Assembly: GCA_963812775.1 (NCBI GenBank)
Contig: CAWEWH010000009.1
Location: 1 to 64,000, forward strand
From: CAWEWH01 sp963812775
GTDB taxonomy: Bacteria; Pseudomonadota; Alphaproteobacteria; Rhizobiales; Beijerinckiaceae
DNA: 64,000 nt
Direction: 5' to 3'
Part shown: one piece after another, positions 46,274 through 55,790 of the stretch
Layout: every line of letters starts with the position of its first letter
How positions within the stretch are numbered: position 1 is the stretch's first letter
Made by a program: the position numbers and the translations under genes
The notes under the pieces: model-generated
Databases searched by the model: none
What the model saw: the letters and a program-made list of their open reading frames with translations, nothing else
What the model was told of the DNA's origin: nothing

Positions 46274-48412
46274 CTAGGCGGCCCGCACTTCCGCCAGGAA
46301 GCGCTCGACCTCGCGGTTGAGCATGCGCGAGCGCTCCGAGAGCGCATTGGCGGCGTTGAGCACGGTGTCGGCCACGTGGCCGGTCTCGTTGGCGGCGTTG
46401 GCCACATCGCCCATGTTTTGCGACACGTCGCGGGTGCCGCCGGCGGCAGCGCCGGCGCTGCGGGCGATTTCCTGCGTCACCGACCGCTGCTGGTGCACGG
46501 CAGCCGTCGCCACGTGCGAAATCTCGTCGAGCCGCGCCACGGTGCCGGCCACGGTCTGCATGGCGGCAACGACGCGCGATGTCGTCTCCTCGATCGTGTG
46601 GATCTGGCGGGTGATGTCCTCGGTGGCGCGCCCGGTCTGGGTGGCGAGGCTCTTCACTTCCGAGGCCACGACCGCAAAGCCGCGTCCCGCTTCGCCGGCG
46701 CGCGCCGCCTCGATGGTGGCGTTGAGCGCCAGCAGGTTGGTCTGCGCGGCGATGCTGCGGATGAGATTGCTGACCTCGCTGATCTGGTCGATGGAGGCGG
46801 CGAGCTCGCCCACCGTGTTGGAAATTTCCTTCGCCTGGCCGGCCGCCTCACGGGCCACCGTTGCCGACTGGCGCACCTGCTCGGAAATATGCTCGACCGA
46901 GCGCGCCATTTCCTCAGCCGCCATGGCGACGTTGGTGACGTTAGAGGTGGCTTGCCTCGAGGCACCCGCCGCGACCTCCGCCTTGTCGCGGTTGCGGCCG
47001 GCGGTTTCGGTCATGGCGCGGGCCGAGCTGTCCATGGCCTTGGAGGCCTTCTCCAGCGCGTCGACCGTATCGGACACGGCCCCTTCGAACTGGCGCGTCG
47101 CCGCCTCGATCTGCTGCCGGCGCTCCTCTGCCTGTCGTGCCCGCTCAACTTCGCTCTGGCGCGCGGCTGCCGCCTCGTCGGTCGCTTGCCGAAACACGAC
47201 GAGGGTGCGCGCCATGTCGGCGATTTCGTCCTCGCCGTCCTCCGGGATGACGGCGTTCGTGTCGCCCGCCGCCAGTTGCCGCATCGCGCCGCTGAGCAGT
47301 CCGAGGCGCCGCGCGATGTTGCGGCCCACATAGAGCCAGGCGATCAGGGCCCCGGCCGCCAAGGCGGCGATCGACAGGGCGACGAGCAGGATCTGGCCGG
47401 AGCGGATCTGGTAGAGGGCTTTCGCGGAGACGGTCTCGGCGGTGGCACGATGGGTCTCGACGAGATCGTCGACGGCGCGCTTCAGCTTCACGGCCTCTTC
47501 CTGCGTCGCCGTGAAAGCAAGCTGCGCCTCCTGCGCCTTTCGCAGCTCCTCTGCGCGCAAGCCGACGATGCTGTCGCTGACGTGCACGAAGGCCAGCCGC
47601 TCGTAGAGCCTCGGCAGTTCCTTGACGAGGTTGGCGTCGAGCAACGCCCAGAGGTTGGCCTCGATCCTGCGGCGCGCCGAGTTGGAGGTGTCGCGCAGCG
47701 GCCGCAGCCGCGCCGTCTCCGTGACGAGCGAGGCCTCCATCAGCACGCCGACCAGCAGGTTCGTCTCCGCCTGGATTTCGAGAAGCTGCCGCTGCGATTC
47801 GACGGCATTCCTGAGCGCCGTCTTGTTGGTGCTCGCCAGCGTCTTCGTCATCAGCTCGAAATTCGCGTCGTCGAGCACCGGCACGATCGCATCGAGCAAA
47901 TCCTCGTGCGCCTTGCGGATCGACAAGGCCTGCGCCTGGCGCCGTCCGGTGAACGATATGCGCTGGGCGACGGCCTGGTTCAGGGCCGCGAGCCGCTGCC
48001 CCATGTTGAGGCGCGGCGTGTCGATTGCCATGCTCTTGGCGTCGTCGAGCGCCCGCAGGCGATCGATGCGCTGCGCCAGATTGGCCGTTTGGCTGGCGAG
48101 GCTGTCGGCCACCGACTTGCGCCGGCGCTCATCATGCGCCTCCATGAGGCGCGGCACGGCGGCGATGAGCGCGCTCGTCTCCTCGGCGAGCCGCAGCGAC
48201 TCGACAGTGGCCACGAGGTTGCGGGACACGATGGCCGTCGTCGTGCCGCCGATGGCGGTGAACGCATAGAGGCCGACCAGCGCGCACACCACCGTCATGA
48301 CGGCGCAGAAGCCGAATGCCAGGTTGAGGCGGGCGCGGATCGTTTTGACCTGCAAGCCTGAGCCAGGCGCGCGGCGCGACCCGGAAAACGTGAGCAAGGG
48401 GTTGGGCGCCAC
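46274..48412 (-). CDS. Methyl-accepting chemotaxis protein, 712 aa
   Basis: Transmembrane chemoreceptor. TM1 at about residues 30-55 (AFGFCAVMTVVCALVGLYAF), a long helical periplasmic domain, TM2 at about 338-362 (ILLVALSIAALAAGALIAWL), HAMP, then the signalling domain with the conserved hairpin tip IAAQTNLLALNATIEAARAG and EAGRGFAVVASEVKSLA. Start is GTG 48412, with GAGGAG five bases upstream. The ligand domain is all-helical, like the 4HB/HBM types. It follows the binding protein at 48434 in the same direction with 21 bases between, so the two may be linked. Confidence 0.93.
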   Translation of the reverse strand: MAPNPLLTFSGSRRAPGSGLQVKTIRARLNLAFGFCAVMTVVCALVGLYAFTAIGGTTTAIVSRNLVATVESLRLAEETSALIAAVPRLMEAHDERRRKSVADSLASQTANLAQRIDRLRALDDAKSMAIDTPRLNMGQRLAALNQAVAQRISFTGRRQAQALSIRKAHEDLLDAIVPVLDDANFELMTKTLASTNKTALRNAVESQRQLLEIQAETNLLVGVLMEASLVTETARLRPLRDTSNSARRRIEANLWALLDANLVKELPRLYERLAFVHVSDSIVGLRAEELRKAQEAQLAFTATQEEAVKLKRAVDDLVETHRATAETVSAKALYQIRSGQILLVALSIAALAAGALIAWLYVGRNIARRLGLLSGAMRQLAAGDTNAVIPEDGEDEIADMARTLVVFRQATDEAAAARQSEVERARQAEERRQQIEAATRQFEGAVSDTVDALEKASKAMDSSARAMTETAGRNRDKAEVAAGASRQATSNVTNVAMAAEEMARSVEHISEQVRQSATVAREAAGQAKEISNTVGELAASIDQISEVSNLIRSIAAQTNLLALNATIEAARAGEAGRGFAVVASEVKSLATQTGRATEDITRQIHTIEETTSRVVAAMQTVAGTVARLDEISHVATAAVHQQRSVTQEIARSAGAAAGGTRDVSQNMGDVANAANETGHVADTVLNAANALSERSRMLNREVERFLAEVRAA

Positions 48413-48433
48413 GGAAACTCCTCTGCGACACGC

Positions 48434-49606
48434 CTAGCGATCGGCGAGTTTGGTCAAATATCTGATGGCCTTGAATGAGCCGTTGGCGGTGAGAATTGTG
48501 AAAAAGACGGCGTCGGAGCCCTGGTTTCGGCCTGGGCCGTAGCTCAGCGTCACGCCACCCACATTGATGGGAGCCGACGCGATGGCGTCAATGAGCGCCT
48601 CGCGCGTCGGTTCGCCAGATATCCGTCTCAGCCCCTCGACGACAACGCGCCCGACCATGTAACCCTCGAGGGAGACGAAGCCCGGCTGCGCCTTCGCGTC
48701 GACGGCAGTGATCGCCGCCTGGTAGGCGGCCACCAGCGGCAGCGACGTGTCCCACGGAAATGGCACCACCTGGCTGACGATGACCCCCTCGCCCTGGTTG
48801 CCGAGCTCCTCGGCGAGAGAATTCGAGCCGACGAACGAGATGGCGACGAAGACTGCGTCGAGATTGACCTGGCGGGCGGTCTTGATGAACGCGGCGATCG
48901 GCTTGTACGGGCCCACCGTCACCACGGCCTGCGGCGACGCCTTCATGATGTCGAGCAGCGCCGATTTCACGGCCGTCGTGTTGCGCTTGAAGGCGCCGGA
49001 CGCGACCAGCGTCATTTTGCGCTTGGCCATGGCGATCTTGACGCCTTCGAGGCCGGCCAACCCGAAGGCGTCGTCCTGATAGAGGATGGCGATGCGGCTG
49101 ACATCGAGATCGTTGGTCAGGTGCTCGATCCAGGCCTCGGTCTCCTGGTAGTAGGAGGCGCGCACGTTGACGATGTAGCGGTTGTAGGGGGCGCGCAGGA
49201 ATTCGGCGCCGGTGAACGGCCCGATGAACGGCACCTTGGCGTCCGTCGCGATCGGTTGCGCGGCACTCGAGGTCGGCGTGCCGACCGGCCCCACGAGGGC
49301 GAACACCTTGTCGTCGGCAAGAATGCTTTTGGTGGCCGCGATGGTGCGCTCGGGCTCATAGCCGTCGTCGGCGGACTTCAGTTCGAGCCTGCGGCCATTG
49401 ATGCCGCCGCTGCGGTTCGCCTCGGCAAAGGCCGCGAGGATGCCTTCGCGCATGCCCTGCCCGAGCGCCTTGGCGGGCCCCTCGAGGGCCGCGACCTGGC
49501 CGAAGACAATCCGGTCGTTGAATACGCCGTCCTCGGCACGAGCTGAGGTGCCAACGAGACCGAGTACAAGCGCCGCAAGGATCATCAACGGGTGACGCAC
49601 CATCGC
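48434..49606 (-). CDS. Leu/Ile/Val-type periplasmic binding protein, 390 aa
   Basis: Signal peptide (MILAALVLGLVGTSARA), then the type I periplasmic binding fold: DRIVFGQVAALEGPAKALGQ, GINGRRLELKSADDGYEPER, and FALVGPVGTPTSSAAQPIA. The final part holds NQGSDAVFFTILTANGSFKA. No transporter permease or ATPase is adjacent; the chemoreceptor directly downstream suggests it could be a ligand-presenting protein for chemotaxis, although this is inference. ATG 49606 preferred over an upstream ATG because of the signal peptide. Confidence 0.88.
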   Translation of the reverse strand, partial: AMVRHPLMILAALVLGLVGTSARAEDGVFNDRIVFGQVAALEGPAKALGQGMREGILAAFAEANRSGGINGRRLELKSADDGYEPERTIAATKSILADDKVFALVGPVGTPTSSAAQPIATDAKVPFIGPFTGAEFLRAPYNRYIVNVRASYYQETEAWIEHLTNDLDVSRIAILYQDDAFGLAGLEGVKIAMAKRKMTLVASGAFKRNTTAVKSALLDIMKASPQAVVTVGPYKPIAAFIKTARQVNLDAVFVAISFVGSNSLAEELGNQGEGVIVSQVVPFPWDTSLPLVAAYQAAITAVDAKAQPGFVSLEGYMVGRVVVEGLRRISGEPTREALIDAIASAPINVGGVTLSYGPGRNQGSDAVFFTILTANGSFKAIRYLTKLADR

Positions 49607-49784
49607 CGCAGCCTTTCGAGTGTCGCGACGTTCCCCGTTCGCGGCGCGAGATGCTTCGCGCCCCCGCACGATCGCATGCGGCGCTTAACGGCTATTTAAT
49701 ATACTTGTCGAGCGAACGCGCAGCGTGGCGCCGACGCGACGCTTGACCGCGATACGGACGCGAAAATTGCGATCGGCCCGTGCT

Positions 49785-50432
49785 CTAGACGCCTCTTGCG
49801 CCTGTCGCCCAGCGCACGATCTCGGTCATGACCTGCGAGGAGGCCTGGTCGAGGGCGCGGGCCGCCGCCGGACCGTCCGCGGAGCCGGCCGGTACGCGCG
49901 CCGCAAAGACGCGCGCTGCATTCACCCGCCCGAAGGCGGTGACGAGCTTGGCGGAGACTTCCACCAGCGCCTCCCCGCTGGCGCCCTCGATCTGAAAGGA
50001 GCGGATCTCGGTGACCAGCGATGTGTTGGCGATGATGCCGCCGCCCGGCCGCCCGACGCCGGTGCGCTTGGCGTTCTCGAACGTCTCGATCAGCCGCGTC
50101 TGGAACAGGCGCGGCAGCTTGTCGACCCATTGCGCGCCGCCGAGATAGCTGATGGTGCCGGCCTGATCCTTGACGACGACGCGGTCGCTGTCGAAGGCCT
50201 GCACGACGATCGGCTCGTTGACGGTGAGTTGCGTATAGGCTGTCCCGGTCGGTCCCACATCGCGCGGCGCGTAGAGATCGAAGGTGGGCAGCGAGGCGTT
50301 GCCGCCCCCGCAGGCGCCGAGCATCACGCCGGCCAGCGCCAGCGCCGCGGCTCTCAGCGCCGGCTTCAGAAAGGATCGGCGCTCTCCGCCGTTTTGACCA
50401 ATGGAAGAAGACGCCAACACGTGTTGCCTCAC
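49785..50432 (-). CDS. ABC-type transport auxiliary lipoprotein (PqiC/YmbA-like), 215 aa
   Basis: Lipobox LAGVMLGAC with Cys at about residue 41 after a basic, hydrophobic leader. The mature part (PTFDLYAPRDVGPTG, VVVKDQAGTISYLGGAQWVD, LPRLFQTRLIETFENA) is typical of the auxiliary lipoprotein that closes Mla/Pqi-type operons. It probably sits on the inner leaflet of the outer membrane. Its start overlaps the MCE gene stop by four bases. Confidence 0.88.
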   Translation of the reverse strand: MRQHVLASSSIGQNGGERRSFLKPALRAAALALAGVMLGACGGGNASLPTFDLYAPRDVGPTGTAYTQLTVNEPIVVQAFDSDRVVVKDQAGTISYLGGAQWVDKLPRLFQTRLIETFENAKRTGVGRPGGGIIANTSLVTEIRSFQIEGASGEALVEVSAKLVTAFGRVNAARVFAARVPAGSADGPAAARALDQASSQVMTEIVRWATGARGV

Positions 50433-51532
50433 CGACGCTCCGGAATCTTCGATTGTCCGCCCAGGATGAACTGCTGCGGGTTGCGCTCGACGCTCTGCAG
50501 CACGCGGTTGAACTGCAACAGCGTGCGGCGGCCGTCATTGGCCAACGCCTCGTATTCGCGCAAGCCCGCATTTGCGAAGCGGGTCAGCCCGGCCGAGATT
50601 TCCGCCGTGCGCTTGTCGAGGTTGTCGGCCAGCACCTTGATGGCTTCCGCCGCGTCGGAAATCTTGCCGAACGCGCCCTTGCCGTCGTCCGACGACAGGA
50701 AGCCGGAGGCGGCTTTCATCAAGCCTTCAACCTGATCGGCGGCGCGGTCGAGCTTCCCCGACAGGGACGCCAGGTGCTTGATGGTGTCCTCGACGTCGCC
50801 GCTCGACGTGCCGAGGGCGCCGACGAACTTGTCGGTGTTGTCGAGGATGTGGGCGAGCTTCTTCTTGTCGATCGACTTGGAGAGATCCTCGAGTTCGGTG
50901 GCGAGGCGATCGATCTTCACGGCCGCGCCGCTGACGCTGGCGAGTAACTGGTTGACGCCGTCGGCATTGTCGCCGAGCGCCTTGGAGAACTTGTTGATGT
51001 TGGTGACCGTGTCGTTGATCGGCGCCCGGTTGTCATCGATGAGCTTCGACACCTTGACCATCACGTCGTCGGCGCGCGAGCCGATATTCTGGATGGTGGC
51101 GAGGATGTCCTGGAAGCCGGAGCGCTCGGCCACGATGATCGGGGCCTCGCCCGGCCGGCTTTCGAGCTTTGGCGCGCCGGGATCGCCGCCGGCGAGCGCG
51201 ATGGTGGCGACGCCCGACAGCATCTGCACTTCCAGCGTCGCCTTGGTGTCGCGCTTGATCGGCGTGTTGCGGTCGACCTCGATGATCGCCATGACCGCCT
51301 TGGGGTCCTCGGGCACGAGCGCGATGCCTCTCACCTCGCCGACACGCAGGCCGTTGAACAGGACCGAGTTGCCGACATTGAGGCCGGCCACCGAACCGGC
51401 GAAGACGACCCGGTACTGGTCGCGCTTGGTGCCGGCGTCGCGGCCGCTGAACCAGTAGACGAAGCCGAATCCCGCCACCAGCACGGCAAGCGTGAAGAGC
51501 CCGATGAGAGCGTAGTTGGCGCGGGTTTCCAT
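50429..51532 (-). CDS. MlaD-family (MCE domain) lipid transport protein, 367 aa
   Basis: Single N-terminal membrane anchor (LIGLFTLAVLVAGFGFVYWF), MCE domain from RDQYRVVFAGSVAGLNVGNS and VLFNGLRVGEV to about residue 125, then a long helical C-terminal region (NKFSKALGDNADGVNQLLAS). MCE proteins form hexameric rings that carry phospholipid across the periplasm. At 367 residues it is longer than E. coli MlaD (183), matching the helical-tail class. Confidence 0.9.
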   Translation of the reverse strand: METRANYALIGLFTLAVLVAGFGFVYWFSGRDAGTKRDQYRVVFAGSVAGLNVGNSVLFNGLRVGEVRGIALVPEDPKAVMAIIEVDRNTPIKRDTKATLEVQMLSGVATIALAGGDPGAPKLESRPGEAPIIVAERSGFQDILATIQNIGSRADDVMVKVSKLIDDNRAPINDTVTNINKFSKALGDNADGVNQLLASVSGAAVKIDRLATELEDLSKSIDKKKLAHILDNTDKFVGALGTSSGDVEDTIKHLASLSGKLDRAADQVEGLMKAASGFLSSDDGKGAFGKISDAAEAIKVLADNLDKRTAEISAGLTRFANAGLREYEALANDGRRTLLQFNRVLQSVERNPQQFILGGQSKIPERR

Positions 51533-51545
51533 ACGTCCCCAGTCC

Positions 51546-52343
51546 TCAGGCCATCGCCGCCCGCGCCCGCTTGCCGTGGAAATACGACTTCAGCCACGGA
51601 TGGTTCGATGCAAGCATCGTGTCGATGGTGCCAGCCGCAATCACTCTACCCTCGGCCAGCGCGGCAATGCGATCGCAGACCGTATAGAGGCTGTCGAGGT
51701 CATGGGTTACCATAAAAACCGTAAGTCCCAAAGTGTGTTGCAGCGTCGCGATGAGGTCGTCGAACTCGGCCGAGCCGATCGGGTCGAGGCCTGACGTCGG
51801 CTCGTCAAGAAATACGATTTCCGGATCAAGGGCGAGCGCCCGCGCCAGCGAGGCCCGCTTGATCATGCCGCCCGACAGATCCGATGGCAGTTTGTCGGCC
51901 GCATCGGGCTTGAGACCCACCATCTCGATCTTGAGCATGGCCAATTCGTCGAGGAGGCGCTCCGACAGGTTCAAGTATTCCCGCATCGGCACCTGAACGT
52001 TCTGCTTGACGGTCAGCGACGAGAACAGGGCGCCGAACTGGAACAGCACGCCCCAGCGCTGCTCGATGGCCCGGCGGGCGGTCGGCGAGAGCTTGTCGAG
52101 ATCCTCTCCGAACACCTCGATGGTGCCGGAACGCTTGGGGATAAGTCCGAGCACGGTGCGGGTGAGGACCGATTTCCCCTGCCCCGAGCCGCCCACGAAG
52201 CCGAGAATCTCGCCGCGATACACGTCGAGGCTGAGATTTTTCATGATGGTTTTCGACCCGAAACCCACCTCAAGGTCGCGCACCCGGATGACCACTTCCC
52301 GTTCGTCCGGGTTGCTCAGGTCGAGGCCGTTGCCGCTCGTCAT
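51546..52343 (-). CDS. MlaF-type ABC ATPase, 265 aa
   Basis: Walker A GGSGQGKS at residues 51-58, signature DLSGGMIKRASLARALA, and Walker B EIVFLDEPTSGLDP. VMVTHDLDSLYTVCDRI holds the switch His. Powers the permease at 52356 for phospholipid transport. Start and stop are 12 and 13 bases from its neighbours. Confidence 0.93.
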   Translation of the reverse strand: MTSGNGLDLSNPDEREVVIRVRDLEVGFGSKTIMKNLSLDVYRGEILGFVGGSGQGKSVLTRTVLGLIPKRSGTIEVFGEDLDKLSPTARRAIEQRWGVLFQFGALFSSLTVKQNVQVPMREYLNLSERLLDELAMLKIEMVGLKPDAADKLPSDLSGGMIKRASLARALALDPEIVFLDEPTSGLDPIGSAEFDDLIATLQHTLGLTVFMVTHDLDSLYTVCDRIAALAEGRVIAAGTIDTMLASNHPWLKSYFHGKRARAAMA

Positions 52344-52355
52344 GAATGCCTCGGC

Positions 52356-53483
52356 TCAATACCGGATCGCCGCGAAGAACATGGCAAAGAGCCCGTCCAC
52401 GACGATCACCATGAAGATCGACTTCACCACCGACGAGGTGACCTGCCGGCCGAGCGATTCCGCCGAACCCTGCACCGCGAGCCCCTCGAGCGAGGCGATA
52501 AGCCCGATGACCAGGGCCATGAACGGCGCCTTGATGAGCCCCACCATGAAGCTCGGCAGGGAAATGGCTTGCTGCAGGCGCAGCAAGTAGGATTCCGGGC
52601 TGATGCCGCCGTAGATCCAGGCGACGAGGCCGCCCCCGAACAAGGCCGCCATGGACGAGATGAAGGTCAAGATCGGCAGGCCGATGACCAGCGCGAGGAT
52701 GCGTGGCAGGACAAGCACTTCCACCGGATCGAGGCCCATGACGCGCAGCGCGTCGATCTCCTCGCGCATCTTCATGGAGCCGATTTCGGCCGTGAAGGCC
52801 GAGCCGGAGCGGCCGGCAATCATGATCGAGGTCAGGAGCACGCCCAATTCGCGCAGCGTCAGGATGCCCACCAGATTGACCACGAAGGCCGTTGCGCCGA
52901 AGCGTTGCAGTTGGAAAATGCCCTGTTGCGCAACGATGCAGCCGACCAGGAACGAGATCAGCGCGATGATGGGCACGCCCCGGAACGCCACGAGCTCGAG
53001 CTGATGCACGAGGGAGGCAAAGCGGAAGCGGCGTGGCACCAGGATGACGCGGATCAGGGCCGCCATGACCTCGCCGAGGAAGCTCGTGCCCTTGGCAACG
53101 TCCCGGCCGGCATTGACCATGCTTTCGCCGATCTCGGCCAGAAAATCGACAATGCCGGACCTCTTCCGCGTCGGCTGCTTCTGGAAGCCCCGATAGGCGA
53201 CCTCGTCGAGCAGGATGCGGTGCTCGGCGCGGGCGCCGACGAAATCCGCCTGCATGCCCTGCCCGCCAAGCTCATGCCGGGTGCGGTCAAGGACCCAGGC
53301 GCCAAGCGTGTCGAGCCGTTCGACCCGCGACAGGTCGATGATGACCCGCTGCGCCCGTCCGACCGCCTCGAGCACCGCCGCCACTTCCTGCTCGACGGCC
53401 GGCGCCCGTTCGGCCGTCCAGCGTCCGCCCAGCGCAACGCTGACCTCGTCGCCGTGGTGGTTGGTCTCGGCAATGGGATCCAT
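52356..53483 (-). CDS. MlaE-type permease with N-terminal STAS domain, 375 aa
   Basis: Residues 1-110 form a STAS-like domain (VSVALGGRWTAERAPAVEQE, VIIDLSRVERLDTLGAWVLD). The rest is a MlaE permease with FRGVPIIALISFLVGCIVAQ, LRELGVLLTSIMIAGRSGSA and the conserved FTAEIGSMKMREEIDALRVM. In E. coli the STAS protein MlaB is separate and regulates MlaF; here it is fused to the permease, as in many alphaproteobacteria. First gene of the four-gene lipid transport unit. Confidence 0.92.
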   Translation of the reverse strand: MDPIAETNHHGDEVSVALGGRWTAERAPAVEQEVAAVLEAVGRAQRVIIDLSRVERLDTLGAWVLDRTRHELGGQGMQADFVGARAEHRILLDEVAYRGFQKQPTRKRSGIVDFLAEIGESMVNAGRDVAKGTSFLGEVMAALIRVILVPRRFRFASLVHQLELVAFRGVPIIALISFLVGCIVAQQGIFQLQRFGATAFVVNLVGILTLRELGVLLTSIMIAGRSGSAFTAEIGSMKMREEIDALRVMGLDPVEVLVLPRILALVIGLPILTFISSMAALFGGGLVAWIYGGISPESYLLRLQQAISLPSFMVGLIKAPFMALVIGLIASLEGLAVQGSAESLGRQVTSSVVKSIFMVIVVDGLFAMFFAAIRY

Positions 53484-53587
53484 GCCCGAACTTATAGCAA
53501 CAAAATGCAGCGAGACGCGCGACCTCTTGTAGTCTCGTCACACGCATGGCTCGACGTGTGGGCCGCCGCGCAGCCACAAATCGAAAC

Positions 53588-54580
53588 ATGAATCGAAGTC
53601 TCAGCCTCGCCGTCGAGCGCTTTCCGATTGCTGGCCATTTCACCATCGCGCGCGGCTCGCGCACCGAGGCTGTGGTCGTCGTCGCGACCATCGCCGAAAG
53701 TGGCCGGCATGGGCGCGGCGAATGCGTGCCCTACGCGCGCTATGGCGAGAGCATCGAGAGCGTCGCGGCCCAGATCGAGCAGGTCCGCGCCGGGATCGAA
53801 TCGGGTGCGGACCGCAGGCTGCTGGCCCGGCTTCTGCCGCCAGGTGCGGCCCGCAACGCCCTCGATTGCGCCCTGTGGGATCTCGAAGCCAAGCTGGCCG
53901 GAGTCCCTGCTCATGTCGTCGCCGGGATCGACCGCCTGAGCCCCGCCACCACCGCCTTCACCATCAGCCTGGCCGCGCCGGACGCCATGGCGGAGGCTGC
54001 CCGTGCGGCCGCCGACCGCCCCATCCTCAAAATCAAGCTTGGGGCGCCGCAGGGCGATGGGCAGCGCATCGCGGCGATCCGGGCGGCGGTCCCGGACGCC
54101 ACCCTGCTGGTCGACGCCAACGAAGGCTGGACGCCGGACAACTGCCGCGAAAACCTCGCCGCGTGCGCGGATGCCGGCGTCGTCCTCGTCGAGCAGCCTT
54201 TGCGGGAGGGCTCCGAGCCCTGGCTCATTCACAATCCTTCGCCGGTCCCCCTCTACGCCGACGAGAGCGTGCACGGCCTCGACAGCCTGGAGCGCCTCGC
54301 CCGGCAAGGCGCCTTCTCGGGGGTCAACATCAAGCTCGACAAGGCGGGCGGTCTGACCGAGGCCCTTGCCATGGTGGAGGCGGCTGCGGCGCGGGGCTTC
54401 GGCATCATGGTCGGCTGCATGGTGGGCACATCGCTTGCCATGGCGCCCGCCATGCTGCTGACGCCGCGCGCCAGCTTCGTCGACCTCGATGGCCCTCTGC
54501 TCCTGGCCGAGGATCGGCCGGACGGCTTGACCTACAAAGGTAGCCTCATCATGCCGCCGCGGCCGTCTCTTTGGGGGTAA
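53588..54580 (+). CDS. L-Ala-D/L-Glu (dipeptide) epimerase, enolase superfamily, 330 aa
   Basis: Enolase-superfamily member. The acid-base lysines are in LKIKLG (Lys148 and Lys150), metal ligands are Asp176 (VDANEGW), Glu202 (VEQP) and Asp225 (YADESV), and Lys249 in NIKLDKAGG faces them. GIMVGCMVGTSLAMAPAM is the typical last barrel motif of this subgroup. It epimerises L-Ala-D-Glu from murein peptides in recycling. Start ATG 53588 is preferred to ATG 53546, whose extra Arg-rich residues lie outside the fold. Confidence 0.88.
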   Translation: MNRSLSLAVERFPIAGHFTIARGSRTEAVVVVATIAESGRHGRGECVPYARYGESIESVAAQIEQVRAGIESGADRRLLARLLPPGAARNALDCALWDLEAKLAGVPAHVVAGIDRLSPATTAFTISLAAPDAMAEAARAAADRPILKIKLGAPQGDGQRIAAIRAAVPDATLLVDANEGWTPDNCRENLAACADAGVVLVEQPLREGSEPWLIHNPSPVPLYADESVHGLDSLERLARQGAFSGVNIKLDKAGGLTEALAMVEAAAARGFGIMVGCMVGTSLAMAPAMLLTPRASFVDLDGPLLLAEDRPDGLTYKGSLIMPPRPSLWG

Positions 54581-54582
54581 AG

Positions 54583-54618
54583 CACCGGTTTTTCGACCAC
54601 GAGGGCCGAAAACCGGTG
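54583..54618. terminator. Inverted repeat after the epimerase gene
   Basis: CACCGGTTTT and AAAACCGGTG are perfect 10-bp arms with a 16-base centre, immediately after the stop. It shares the ACCGGTTTTCG core of the rhizobial palindrome family, so it may be a repeat remnant used as a terminator. Confidence 0.5.
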
Positions 54619-54727
54619 ACTTAAAGGACGCCTGATCGGTGTAAGGGAGAATTTAGACACTTAGGGGTAGCGTGCGGCCCGAATCGACATTCGGCCCCGG
54701 CGCTTGCCAAGGCCCCATAAGTCAATC

Positions 54728-55642
54728 ATGAGCCGCTCGACCTCCCTGACGCCGCTGAGCGAACACGACTACGAGACGATCGAGACCGCGGTGATGGAAA
54801 CGTCGCGCGGCCGCTGGTTTTTGGCCGAGTTCGCTCGCCGCAACCGGGTCGCCGACACCGGCCAGGTGCTCGAAGCAATCGGCCGGCTCGAGCGCTTCGT
54901 GGCCGGCGAGCGCACCGCCCAGGACATCGAGCGTGTCCGCTACGAGCTCGTCGAGATGGCCGACGCCATCACCCGCACCAAGAGCGAGATCGCCATCTTG
55001 CGGCCCGCCGAAGGCGTGCAGAGCCGTTTCGAGGAAGCCACCGAGGCCCTCGACGGCATCGTGCGCACCACCGAGCGCGCCACCTCCGACATTCTCGAAG
55101 CAGCCGAGCAGATCCAGGAAGCCGCCTGGACCCTGCGCGAGCTCAATTCCGCCAACGTCGACATGTGCGACGAGCTCGACCGCCGCGCCACTGACATCTA
55201 CACCGCCTGCTCGTTCCAGGACATCACGGCGCAACGCACCACCAAGGTGGTGCACGTGCTGCGCTATCTGGAAGGGCGCATCAACGCGATGATCGACCTG
55301 TGGAGCCAGCCCGGCACATCTGCCGCCAAAGAGGCGCCGGCGCCCCTCCAGGCCCCGGCCCTCAACACCGGCGGCCTGACCCAGGACGACGTGGACATCG
55401 TCATCTGCGAGGAGCAGGCCGATTTCGGCTTGGACTACGCCTACGCCACCGGCGCGCGCCAGCAACTCGTCGACGACGACCTGGTGTTCGTCGAGAAGAA
55501 GGCCTCCGCGGCGGCCAGGGCCGATGACCTCGAAGCGCAGCCGAGCGAGCCCGCCCCCGGGCTCTCCGACGCCGAGCGCCGCAACATCTTCTCCGCCGTC
55601 GACGCCCTGAGTGCCGCCGAAAAGCTCCGCCGCTTCAGCTAG
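54728..55642 (+). CDS. CheZ-like chemotaxis phosphatase, 304 aa
   Basis: Long helical protein with LEAAEQIQEAAWTLRELNSA and the active-site-type motif CSFQDITAQRTTKVVHVLRY, matching the DFQDxTGQ region of CheZ where Asp and Gln act on phospho-CheY. A C-terminal FSAVDALSAAEKLRRF tail resembles the CheY-binding helix. CheZ homologues of this length are known in alphaproteobacteria. It stands alone, outside a che operon, but the window also has flagellar genes and a chemoreceptor. Confidence 0.75.
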   Translation: MSRSTSLTPLSEHDYETIETAVMETSRGRWFLAEFARRNRVADTGQVLEAIGRLERFVAGERTAQDIERVRYELVEMADAITRTKSEIAILRPAEGVQSRFEEATEALDGIVRTTERATSDILEAAEQIQEAAWTLRELNSANVDMCDELDRRATDIYTACSFQDITAQRTTKVVHVLRYLEGRINAMIDLWSQPGTSAAKEAPAPLQAPALNTGGLTQDDVDIVICEEQADFGLDYAYATGARQQLVDDDLVFVEKKASAAARADDLEAQPSEPAPGLSDAERRNIFSAVDALSAAEKLRRFS

Positions 55643-55790
55643 CGCGTCGTTCCCGGCTCGCCGTCAGGCGAGCCCGGAAATCCCACACCATCGGCATTCC
55701 GGCTCCTCGCTGACACGCGCCCGCGATGCCGCGCCTCTTGCGCATGGCTCCGCATCCGGCGACAACCTCGCTGAACGGGAGGAGAAAGCC

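Noticed and set aside
46178..48361. Plus-strand frame of 727 codons opposite the chemoreceptor
   Set aside because: The minus-strand chemoreceptor has a clear signalling tip and TM segments; the plus frame is its shadow.
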